A stretch of 64,000 bases of DNA from assembly GCA_944381555.1 (NCBI GenBank), contig CALWLL010000002.1, positions 62,001 to 126,000 of the forward strand, given 5' to 3'. Source of the DNA: an uncultured Agathobacter sp. (GTDB taxonomy: Bacteria > Bacillota > Clostridia > Lachnospirales > Lachnospiraceae). This document shows, one piece after another, positions 26,787 to 34,072 of the stretch. Every line of letters begins with the position of its first letter. Within the stretch, counting starts at the first letter, position 1. The position numbers were made by a program, and so were the translations under genes. A model generated the notes under the pieces. It was given only the letters and a program-made list of their open reading frames with translations, did no database searches and was not told where the DNA came from.

Positions 26787-27887
26787 TTAGTATGACTTCT
26801 TTGTAGTTTCAATGACGCCTTCACTCTCACCATCAAACAAATACACATTGCAGTATGGGATTGAAAACTCAATTGTAGTATCCATCTTAGGCGTCTTATG
26901 CGGATCTACCTTTAAAATAGACTTTGTTCCACTAATATCAATATAGACGTTTGTATTATCACCTAAAAGCTCTGTAAGCTCTACTTCTGCATTCAATACA
27001 TAGCTGTCTGCCTTACTGCCAAGCTCAATTGCTTCCGGACGGAAACCAAATATGATTTTCTTACCTTCATATGAAGCAAGTGCCTGCGGATCAAGAACTT
27101 CTGCAAGAGAAAGCGTTGTGTTTCCAACCTTAATGGAACCATTTTCAACAGCAGATGTAACGAAGTTCATTGGTGGTTCGCCGATGAAGCCTGCTACGAA
27201 CATATTTACCGGCTTGAAATATAATTCATAAGGCGTTCCAACCTGCTGAATGTAACCATCCTTCATGACTACAATTCTATCCGCCATTGTCATAGCTTCT
27301 GTCTGGTCATGTGTTACATAGATTGTAGTAGCGCCTACTTTTCTATGAATATCCGTAATCTCAGAACGCATGGTTACACGCTGCTTTGCATCAAGGTTAG
27401 AAAGCGGTTCGTCCATTAAGAAGATACCTACTTTACGAATGATTGCACGTCCTACAGCAACACGCTGTCTCTGACCGCCTGACAATGCTCTTGGCTTTCT
27501 GTCAAGATAATCCGTAAGACCAAGGATTCTTGCTGTATCTAATACCCTTTTTTCAATTACATCTTCGTCAACTCCCTGAAGAGAAAGACCGAATGCCATA
27601 TTGTCATATACGGACATATGCGGATATAGTGCATAACTCTGGAATACCATAGCAATCTCACGCTCACGAGGTCCGATTTCGTTAGCACGTTTACCATCAA
27701 TATAGAATTCACCTTTACTGATGTTCTCAAGACCGGCAATCATACGGAGCGTGGTTGATTTACCACAACCCGAAGGTCCTACGAATATGATAAACTCGCC
27801 TTTCTCAATTTCCAGATTAAAATCATGAACGGCATGAAAACCGTTTGGGTAAATTTTGTTAATTCCTTGTAAAGAGAGATATGCCAT
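26787..27887 (-). CDS. ABC transporter ATP-binding protein, MsmX/UgpC type (second copy)
   Basis: This is a sugar-importer ATPase. Walker A is GPSGCGKST, the signature is LSGGQRQRV, Walker B is IFLMDEP and the switch His is in YVTHDQTEAM. A C-terminal OB-type (TOBE) regulatory domain occupies about residues 240-366. The ATG at 27887 has AAGGAG upstream; the frame is open 12 codons further. It is the last gene of the pectin run, 2 bp after GH105. A different ATPase is encoded 5 kb upstream in the same run, and whether both serve one transporter is unclear. Confidence 0.93.
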   Translation of the reverse strand: MAYLSLQGINKIYPNGFHAVHDFNLEIEKGEFIIFVGPSGCGKSTTLRMIAGLENISKGEFYIDGKRANEIGPREREIAMVFQSYALYPHMSVYDNMAFGLSLQGVDEDVIEKRVLDTARILGLTDYLDRKPRALSGGQRQRVAVGRAIIRKVGIFLMDEPLSNLDAKQRVTMRSEITDIHRKVGATTIYVTHDQTEAMTMADRIVVMKDGYIQQVGTPYELYFKPVNMFVAGFIGEPPMNFVTSAVENGSIKVGNTTLSLAEVLDPQALASYEGKKIIFGFRPEAIELGSKADSYVLNAEVELTELLGDNTNVYIDISGTKSILKVDPHKTPKMDTTIEFSIPYCNVYLFDGESEGVIETTKKSY

Positions 27888-27889
27888 AA

Positions 27890-29017
27890 TTAACTCCTTA
27901 ACTGTAAAATTTCTGTATAACAAAGCACAAAAGGCGCAACACCCTTTGCATCATTTTCAACAATTGGTTCTGAAATGTAGTATTCGTAAGAGCCATCCCT
28001 GCGGGTATTGTTTTCAGGTCCAAGTCCCGCTACCAGACAAATCCCGCCTAAATTCAATTCATCATTATCATTCACATCCAGATATTTCTCACAGATACCA
28101 TCAAATGTTGCCTTGCCAAGCTCAGCATAGCCTGCATCTAACACCCCTAATCTTGCGCCCTTAAGCATAGCATATGCAATCATCGCCGAACCGCTGGTTT
28201 CAAGATAATTCCCTTCTCTTTCAGGCTGGTCTACCACCTGCCAGTACATTCCGCTTGCTTCATCACGGAAAGCACATATATCTGCCATTAACTGTGCAAA
28301 GATACGAACAATTTCTGCACATGCTGCCGTTCCTGCAAGTTCAATAATATCTGCCATAGCAACCGCAAACCAACCAATAGAGCGAAGCCAGAAATTCTTA
28401 GACAGCCCTGTTTCTTTATCTGCCCAGAAGATTGATTTTGAGGCATCAAAACCATGATAATACAGCCCCGTTTTTTCATCTTTCATGTATTTCTCAACGT
28501 TCTTAATCTGATTTATAATATCAGAATAATCTCCGTTTAGATAATACTTTGCATACATTGCCGAAAACACCTGTGCCATATAGATACCATCCAGCCATAT
28601 CTGATGCGGATATATCTGCTTATGCCAAAAATTTCCCGTTTCCGTGCGCGGCTGTTCTTTAATTTGATCATATTGTTTCTCTATTGCCAAACGATATTTT
28701 TCTTTATTTGTTTTCTGATATAGTTCAAAGAGAACTCTCCCTTCGTTTATATCATCCAGATTATATTTCCGCTTATCATATCCAAGGATAGATCCATCAT
28801 CCTGTACATAATAGTCAATGAATTTCTCTGCAAAATCAAAATACTTTGCATCACCTGTAATGTTACCAATTGTAAGAAGTGAAGTAATCATACAGCCGTC
28901 TATGTAATTCCAATGCGGCGGCTTTCCTTGTCTTATGGCTTCAATATTCCAAAATGGAGCCTCTGGCTTAGATAAAGTAATGAGTCTGTCAATATATTTA
29001 TCAATTTTCTGGTACAT
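27890..29017 (-). CDS. Unsaturated rhamnogalacturonyl hydrolase (GH105)
   Basis: GH105 enzymes remove the delta-4,5-unsaturated galacturonyl residue from pectin-lyase products. The (alpha/alpha)6 barrel is recognised by PPHWNYIDGCMITSLL, HPHQIWLDGIYMAQVF-like YPHQIWLDGIYMAQVF (the catalytic Asp is in WLDGIYM), and NFWLRSIGWFAVAMADI. The closing block GSYEYYISEPIVENDAKGVAPF matches YteR/YesR proteins. It has no signal peptide. The released sugar becomes the substrate of KduI and DhuI. It lies 15 bp after GH28 and 2 bp before the ATPase. Confidence 0.93.
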   Translation of the reverse strand: MYQKIDKYIDRLITLSKPEAPFWNIEAIRQGKPPHWNYIDGCMITSLLTIGNITGDAKYFDFAEKFIDYYVQDDGSILGYDKRKYNLDDINEGRVLFELYQKTNKEKYRLAIEKQYDQIKEQPRTETGNFWHKQIYPHQIWLDGIYMAQVFSAMYAKYYLNGDYSDIINQIKNVEKYMKDEKTGLYYHGFDASKSIFWADKETGLSKNFWLRSIGWFAVAMADIIELAGTAACAEIVRIFAQLMADICAFRDEASGMYWQVVDQPEREGNYLETSGSAMIAYAMLKGARLGVLDAGYAELGKATFDGICEKYLDVNDNDELNLGGICLVAGLGPENNTRRDGSYEYYISEPIVENDAKGVAPFVLCYTEILQLRS

Positions 29018-29031
29018 AAATATCCTTTCGC

Positions 29032-30582
29032 TTATTCTCGGGTAAGCTTACCAATATTATTTGCAATCAGTTCTTCACCAATTGCACCTTCTACCGTAAC
29101 ATTACGAATAGTAAGGTTTTCTACATTATTAAAATACATTCCCACCTTGCAATATGGTTTCAAATAATCCTGAGAAGCACATGGAAATGGTCTTGCATCC
29201 TCCGCATATGTGAAATGAATGTTCTCAACATTAATTTCACGAATCTGCTGCTCCGGCAGCCCATCACAAAAGCAGGCGGCCGCCTCACAATTGAGACACT
29301 CCATATTGCGGAATGTAAATTTACCAAGATACGGCGTACGCTCGTCAACCGGATGCGGTTCTCTCGACCACACATATTCAGAATGGCGGTCAGGATCGCA
29401 GCAGTTATAGTACATATTAATAACGATTGGGGTGATTACACCATCCATTTTAATATTCTCAAAAAGCACTCCGTCAATCACCGCATCTTTTCCTCTTCCA
29501 CGACGGGTCTTAATTCTAAGACCTCTTTCCGTTTTATTGAAAATACAACGGTTTACAGTAAGATTGGTTACACCGCCCGCCATCTCGCTGCCAAGCGTAA
29601 CTGCACCATGTCCGAACTGCATCAGACAATTGGTAATGGTATGGCGGTTTGCCGGTTTCTTAAAGGTTCTGCCAATGTCAATCTTACCGGATTTGATTGC
29701 GATACAGTCATCACCTACACTAAAGCGGCAGCCAATAATATTTACCACATCACAGGCTTCCGGATCGATTGCATCTGTATTCGGACTGTTCTTAGGCGCT
29801 TGTATATCCAAATCCAGAAAATCCACATTCTTGGAGAAATATGGATGCAACTGCCATGACGCAGAATCCTTTGCTAAAATTCCATGTACATGAACTCCAT
29901 CACAGCGGTTGAAAAACAGCAGTCTTGGTCTTGCCACAGTATAGTAGTTCACACAATTATCATTCCACCAATCTGCTGCCGGCGCGTTTCCGTCTACCGT
30001 GCCGCGTCCTATAATAGTAATATCCTCTGCATATTCAGCGAAAAGAAGAGCCTGATACATCGGCACTGCTACGCCTTCCCACGTTCCGACATGAACATCT
30101 TCGCCTGTATGCATATCCGATACGATTCCCGGAATAACAGGATATGCCTCCTGATTAGGACTTCCGAGAATAGTTGCATCTTCTGCAAGTTCAAGAGTTG
30201 TATGACTCTTCAGGCACAATGGAGCTGTCATATATGTTCCAGCAGGAAAATATAATCTTCCTCCCTTTGGGAGACAGTTAATTGCCGTCTGACAAGCACG
30301 GGTGTCATCACTTATGCCGTCGCCTTTAGCCCCAAAATCCCGAACATTCACACATGCTGTCTCGTCTTTAGTTGTAAATTCAAATTTATCTGACCATACA
30401 TCTGACGTTATCTCATAGGTAGTTGAAGGTTTCAAATCAAATAAAGAAAACACATTCGTATTACCGGTATGCACCGATTCGCCATTTAAATAAATCGTAT
30501 AGTCTTCACCTTTATAATATGCTCGATCATTTTGCCATTCAAAACAGGCCGATGTAGATGAAGTAAATAATAATTTAATCAT
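29032..30582 (-). CDS. Polygalacturonase-like glycoside hydrolase (GH28), cytoplasmic
   Basis: Residues 1-75 form a small fibronectin III-like domain, then the GH28 parallel beta-helix starts at VNVRDFGAKGDGISDDT. The three catalytic aspartates are visible in NTDAIDPE and GDDCIAIKSG, followed by GHGAVTLGSEM. The architecture matches exo-acting polygalacturonases such as the Thermotoga enzyme and Bacillus YesZ-neighbour type proteins. No signal peptide is present, so it probably trims imported oligogalacturonides to galacturonate for UxaC. The ribosome-binding site is weak; it starts 7 bp after the upstream stop, which suggests coupling. Confidence 0.93.
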   Translation of the reverse strand: MIKLLFTSSTSACFEWQNDRAYYKGEDYTIYLNGESVHTGNTNVFSLFDLKPSTTYEITSDVWSDKFEFTTKDETACVNVRDFGAKGDGISDDTRACQTAINCLPKGGRLYFPAGTYMTAPLCLKSHTTLELAEDATILGSPNQEAYPVIPGIVSDMHTGEDVHVGTWEGVAVPMYQALLFAEYAEDITIIGRGTVDGNAPAADWWNDNCVNYYTVARPRLLFFNRCDGVHVHGILAKDSASWQLHPYFSKNVDFLDLDIQAPKNSPNTDAIDPEACDVVNIIGCRFSVGDDCIAIKSGKIDIGRTFKKPANRHTITNCLMQFGHGAVTLGSEMAGGVTNLTVNRCIFNKTERGLRIKTRRGRGKDAVIDGVLFENIKMDGVITPIVINMYYNCCDPDRHSEYVWSREPHPVDERTPYLGKFTFRNMECLNCEAAACFCDGLPEQQIREINVENIHFTYAEDARPFPCASQDYLKPYCKVGMYFNNVENLTIRNVTVEGAIGEELIANNIGKLTRE

Positions 30583-30589
30583 AATCTAA

Positions 30590-31174
30590 TCACAGTCCAT
30601 TCTTTTGTTTCGCATCATTTATAATTTTAATAAACAAGTTTTTTATGCTGATAAAGCACATATCAACTGCCAGATAAAACAAACCAAAAAGGACCGGCTC
30701 AACGCCAAGAATCATTTCATGTTCTGTTCCCTGCAGCATATTTCCAACAACATTGATTGTGTTATAAATCATAATCACGCAATACAGCACAAGTCCTGCA
30801 TATGGAATATTTGCCAGAAAAGTCCAATAGGCTTTTTTGGGAAACATCATCCATTTACTGTTCTGCCCTTTATAGCGTTCAAAGAAACGAAATGTATTGT
30901 TTACGAGAATATCGGTTACCATTCCCAAAACAACTGCAAGGACAACTATCATATCCAGCATATCGGTTACATAAAGTCCCAAACCCCAGAAGATAAAGAA
31001 GCATACTGCGCCATTAAACCAGAATTTCACAAACAGGGCAATCGCCCAGCCCGGTATTTTATCTAACAAACCACTACGGTATTCTTTTCCAGGATCTTTC
31101 TTCTTGTCAGTATATTCTTTCTTATCAGCATTCAGCAGTCTTTCTACTGCATCATCTTTTTTATTACCCGCCAT
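30590..31174 (-). CDS. Four-TM membrane protein of the pectin ABC operon (fourth of the set)
   Basis: I do not recognise this 194-residue protein. A charged N-terminal tail (about 50 residues, Lys/Asp-rich) precedes four hydrophobic segments at about 44-70, 72-92, 113-135 and 155-180. The loop between segments 2 and 3 is basic (RFFERYKGQNSKWMMFPKK), so N- and C-termini should be inside. The VNNTFRFFERYKG stretch recalls GtrA-type flippase subunits, but length and spacing do not fit well. It is followed directly by GH28 and preceded 9 bp away by another 4-TM protein. It probably assists the importer, by inference from position only. Confidence 0.7.
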   Translation of the reverse strand: MAGNKKDDAVERLLNADKKEYTDKKKDPGKEYRSGLLDKIPGWAIALFVKFWFNGAVCFFIFWGLGLYVTDMLDMIVVLAVVLGMVTDILVNNTFRFFERYKGQNSKWMMFPKKAYWTFLANIPYAGLVLYCVIMIYNTINVVGNMLQGTEHEMILGVEPVLFGLFYLAVDMCFISIKNLFIKIINDAKQKNGL

Positions 31175-31183
31175 ATTTACAAA

Positions 31184-31771
31184 TTAATCCTCATCACCTA
31201 TATCAATGGTACCAAGTTCACCATTATCCTCTATCTCAATAGAAGTATTTATCTTCTTGAAAAGTTTTGCAAACAGCGGTTCAAGTGCAATACATACCAT
31301 TGTAATAACAATGGTTACCATATGCATACTAACGAAATACTGTGCATTATAGATATACTGGTTTGCTTCTGTAACTACGATCGGGGTCTCCGGTCGGGTA
31401 AGTGCATAGTCAATACGTCCCAGATAATAATAATCTGCAAAAAGTATAATCACATACATTACATACATAAGCGCAATCATAAGCCAGTTTGGTTTCTGAC
31501 GTTTTGGAAATGCACTAAACAAACATACATATATCAGAATAGAGAGTAGCATTGATACAAATGAACACAAGCCCATATGACGTCCGTACACACCCATTGT
31601 AGTATCAGAAATATCTGTTAAATTCAGTGAAAATACAAAAAATGAAATAGTATGTGCCAAAAGCGGAATACTTTGTGGATTCCTCTTTAAGGATACAAGG
31701 ATTTTTCTTACTCTTTCTTTAAACCAGGCCCCAATGCCTGATGATTTTGTTTTTACATTCTGCTCTGCCAT
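31184..31771 (-). CDS. Four-TM membrane protein of the pectin ABC operon (third of the set)
   Basis: Unknown function. A basic amphipathic N-terminus (GAWFKERVRKILVSLKRN) leads into four hydrophobic segments at about 32-52, 65-87, 95-115 and 135-160, and an acidic C-terminal tail (SIEIEDNGELGTIDIGDED). The short loop FPKRQKPNW between segments 2 and 3 is cytoplasmic by the positive-inside rule, and the loop between 3 and 4 is long and outside. ATG 31771 is preferred over an upstream TTG. It lies 13 bp after the ATPase gene. Confidence 0.7.
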   Translation of the reverse strand: MAEQNVKTKSSGIGAWFKERVRKILVSLKRNPQSIPLLAHTISFFVFSLNLTDISDTTMGVYGRHMGLCSFVSMLLSILIYVCLFSAFPKRQKPNWLMIALMYVMYVIILFADYYYLGRIDYALTRPETPIVVTEANQYIYNAQYFVSMHMVTIVITMVCIALEPLFAKLFKKINTSIEIEDNGELGTIDIGDED

Positions 31772-31784
31772 AACTTCCAATCCT

Positions 31785-32843
31785 TTATCTTATTACATTA
31801 GTGGTTTCTTTGTCAAAGAAATGTACTCGTTCAAATGCTACACTAACTTCGTCTCCCAGCTTATAGTTCGCCCATTCGCGTAACTTCGCTGTTGCTTTAT
31901 GTCCGCCAATCGTACCATGTACCAATGTGGTCTGGCCAAGATTTTCGTTACTGATAACACTAAGCTTGATACCCTCACCGTGAACAATATTCTCCGGGCG
32001 AACACCAAGTGTAATCACTTTACCCGCATAATCTTTCAAGGTTTCTTTTTCCTCATCTTTGAGTGAATATTCTATACCGTCTCCAACTAATTTATCTCCT
32101 TCTACTTTGCAGTCAAAGAAGTTCATTGGTGGAAGTCCAATGAAAGATGCGACAAAGAGATTTGCCGGATTATCATACAATTCCAGTGGTGTACCAATCT
32201 GTTGAACATATCCCATTGACATGCATACAATTCTGTCTGCCAATGTAAGAGCTTCCGTCTGATCGTGCGTTACATAAATCATTGTTGCGCCAAGACGTTT
32301 ATGTAAAAGAAGAATCTCTCGTCTGGTTGCACCACGAAGTTTTGCATCAAGGTTTGATAATGGTTCATCAAACAGGAATACCTTAGGCGTACGGACAATT
32401 GCACGTCCCATAGCAACACGCTGTCTTTGTCCGCCGGAAAGCTGTTTTGGCTTTTTGTTAAGCTGATCCGTAAGACCTAAGATTTCTGCCGCTGCTAATA
32501 CCTTTTCATGAATTACATTCGGATCTTCATGACGAAGCGTTAATGAAAACGCCATGTTTTCATAAATAGTCATATGTCCATATAACGCATAATTCTGGAA
32601 TACCATTGCGATATCTCTATCCTTTGGCGGTTTCTGAGTAACATCTTCTCCATCAATAATAAGTCTGCCCGAAGAAATATCTTCAAGACCTGCAATCATG
32701 CGGAGCGTCGTTGATTTACCACAGCCGGAAGGTCCTACCAGCACGATAAACTCTCCATCATTGATATCTATATTGAAGTCAAATACCGCCTGAACATTGT
32801 TATCATATATTTTATTCAGATTTTGTAAACTTAATGAAGCCAT
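31785..32843 (-). CDS. ABC transporter ATP-binding protein, MsmX/UgpC type (first copy)
   Basis: All nucleotide-binding motifs are present: Walker A GPSGCGKST, signature LSGGQRQRV, Walker B VFLFDEPLSNLD and H-loop YVTHDQTEAL. A TOBE-type regulatory domain fills about residues 240-352. The related LplABC/YtcQ-YteP-YtcP importers in Bacillus lack a dedicated ATPase gene and use MsmX encoded elsewhere, so the presence of one here, between two pairs of 4-TM proteins, is distinctive. The flanking gaps are 3 and 13 bp. It differs clearly in sequence from the second ATPase at 26787-27887. Confidence 0.93.
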   Translation of the reverse strand: MASLSLQNLNKIYDNNVQAVFDFNIDINDGEFIVLVGPSGCGKSTTLRMIAGLEDISSGRLIIDGEDVTQKPPKDRDIAMVFQNYALYGHMTIYENMAFSLTLRHEDPNVIHEKVLAAAEILGLTDQLNKKPKQLSGGQRQRVAMGRAIVRTPKVFLFDEPLSNLDAKLRGATRREILLLHKRLGATMIYVTHDQTEALTLADRIVCMSMGYVQQIGTPLELYDNPANLFVASFIGLPPMNFFDCKVEGDKLVGDGIEYSLKDEEKETLKDYAGKVITLGVRPENIVHGEGIKLSVISNENLGQTTLVHGTIGGHKATAKLREWANYKLGDEVSVAFERVHFFDKETTNVIR

Positions 32844-32846
32844 ATG

Positions 32847-33332
32847 TTACTCCAATCCTTTTTCTTTCTTATAATTGTTGAGAGTTACAGATTTATAAAT
32901 ACCAATCACCCCTGCAAGGATACACGCTGCTGCCGAGAGCAAAAGCATAACCGTACAATATCTAAACTGGCTGTCATCCATAACCATTGTTTCAACACCA
33001 TCAATAATTGTAGTCGCCTTATGCGCCATTGTCGGAATACCCCAAATACGCGCAATCTGCAATATGCCAACTACAATAATTGCATATGCATAACTGATTT
33101 TATAATTCTTAAGTCCCTCTGATGATAAGAAGGTTACTAAAAGGAACATCAGATTGTAAACAACAGAAAGTCCGATTGTAATTGTGTAATAGTAATTGTT
33201 CACATCAGACTGATAGATGTTTACAAAATACAGCACCCCAAAAAGAATTCCCAAGTAACTTAAATTGGCTGAAAGTTTATTCTTGGTATAAAGCAACCGG
33301 TCTTTTTTAATTTCTTTCACATCACGTGTCAT
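32847..33332 (-). CDS. Four-TM membrane protein of the pectin ABC operon (second of the set)
   Basis: Unknown function, 161 residues. A basic N-terminus (EIKKDRLLYTKNKLS) is followed by hydrophobic segments at about 24-40, 48-70, 80-98 and 125-148, and a basic tail (NNYKKEKGLE). The predicted topology is N-in/C-in with a larger second outside loop (GIPTMAHKATTIIDGVETMVMDD), as in its three neighbours. It starts 4 bp after the first 4-TM gene and ends 3 bp before the ATPase start, so these genes are tightly coupled. Confidence 0.7.
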   Translation of the reverse strand: MTRDVKEIKKDRLLYTKNKLSANLSYLGILFGVLYFVNIYQSDVNNYYYTITIGLSVVYNLMFLLVTFLSSEGLKNYKISYAYAIIVVGILQIARIWGIPTMAHKATTIIDGVETMVMDDSQFRYCTVMLLLSAAACILAGVIGIYKSVTLNNYKKEKGLE

Positions 33333-33336
33333 GCCT

Positions 33337-33927
33337 TTATACCCCCTTGCCTTCTTCGATAAGCTGTCTTTCAGCCTTCATCAACATAATCTTTAAAATA
33401 AGATTAACTACGTTAACCACAGTCACTATTAGCAAGAATCCAAATACAACTACACTAATATCAAACCAGAAAGTAGAGTCCGTCCATGCAAATTTCATCA
33501 TTTCCGCTCTTTCTTTCATAGCTTCAAAATCTACTAATAAATACTGTGCTCTATATGTAAATATATTGCTGAGCGCCCATACGGATGCAACTATCGCCGC
33601 AACGGTATTTACCCCAACAGTAATGTAATTTGCGATGTAATATTTTCTACGAGTATGGTTCTGGAACAAGAATTGTGATACCGCAAGAAGGATCAGTACA
33701 ATCCCTACCGTTGTAAGATTTCTGTTAAATCCCTGCATATAATAATAAATCTGTGTTCCTGCAACCTTTGGATTTTCAATATCTTCTGCATAATAAGCAA
33801 ATTTGCTATTATACATGTCTGTCATAATTCCTAATGAATATACAAATACAAGCGCTGCTGCTATTAACACTGCGTAGCATACAATACGCTGGAGAATCAT
33901 TTGTTTCTTATACATATCTGTCTCCAT
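33337..33927 (-). CDS. Four-TM membrane protein of the pectin ABC operon (first of the set)
   Basis: Unknown function, 196 residues. Segments lie at about 14-36, 71-90, 98-120 and 157-182. The first outside loop is about 35 residues (FAYYAEDIENPKVAGTQIYYYMQ), the inside loop is basic (QNHTRRKYY), and the second outside loop is long (FTYRAQYLLVDFEAMKERAEMMKFAW). It follows the solute-binding protein after 145 bp that contain a GC-rich hairpin. An ATG at residue 5 is an alternative start. Confidence 0.7.
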   Translation of the reverse strand: METDMYKKQMILQRIVCYAVLIAAALVFVYSLGIMTDMYNSKFAYYAEDIENPKVAGTQIYYYMQGFNRNLTTVGIVLILLAVSQFLFQNHTRRKYYIANYITVGVNTVAAIVASVWALSNIFTYRAQYLLVDFEAMKERAEMMKFAWTDSTFWFDISVVVFGFLLIVTVVNVVNLILKIMLMKAERQLIEEGKGV

Positions 33928-34010
33928 TTCTTCGCCCCTGCTGGCAAAGTATTTTAGTCGTTGCCATCGCGCGACTATATGATTTTATTTTTTATAATGA
34001 TTTTTATTTT

Positions 34011-34038
34011 CCGGCGGAGAAACGATGTCCTCCGCCGG
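34011..34038 (-). other. Intercistronic GC-rich hairpin after the solute-binding protein gene
   Basis: CCGGCGGAG and CTCCGCCGG form a perfect 9-bp stem. On the minus strand it is followed by A-rich rather than U-rich sequence, so it is not a normal terminator. Such hairpins behind solute-binding protein genes commonly protect the 3-prime end of a processed mRNA and raise the amount of binding protein relative to downstream genes. Confidence 0.65.
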
Positions 34039-34072
34039 TTGTAAAGTTAATGATAAAATACTTAACTCTTAA

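Noticed and set aside
29215-29859. A 214-codon plus-strand frame inside GH28
   Set aside because: The opposite strand encodes all GH28 catalytic motifs in one frame, and the frame has no recognisable protein features.
30590-31174. GtrA-type flippase subunit
   Set aside because: One stretch (VNNTFRFFERYKG) resembles it, but the protein is longer, has a charged N-terminal tail and wider spacing, and its neighbours share its topology without the motif.
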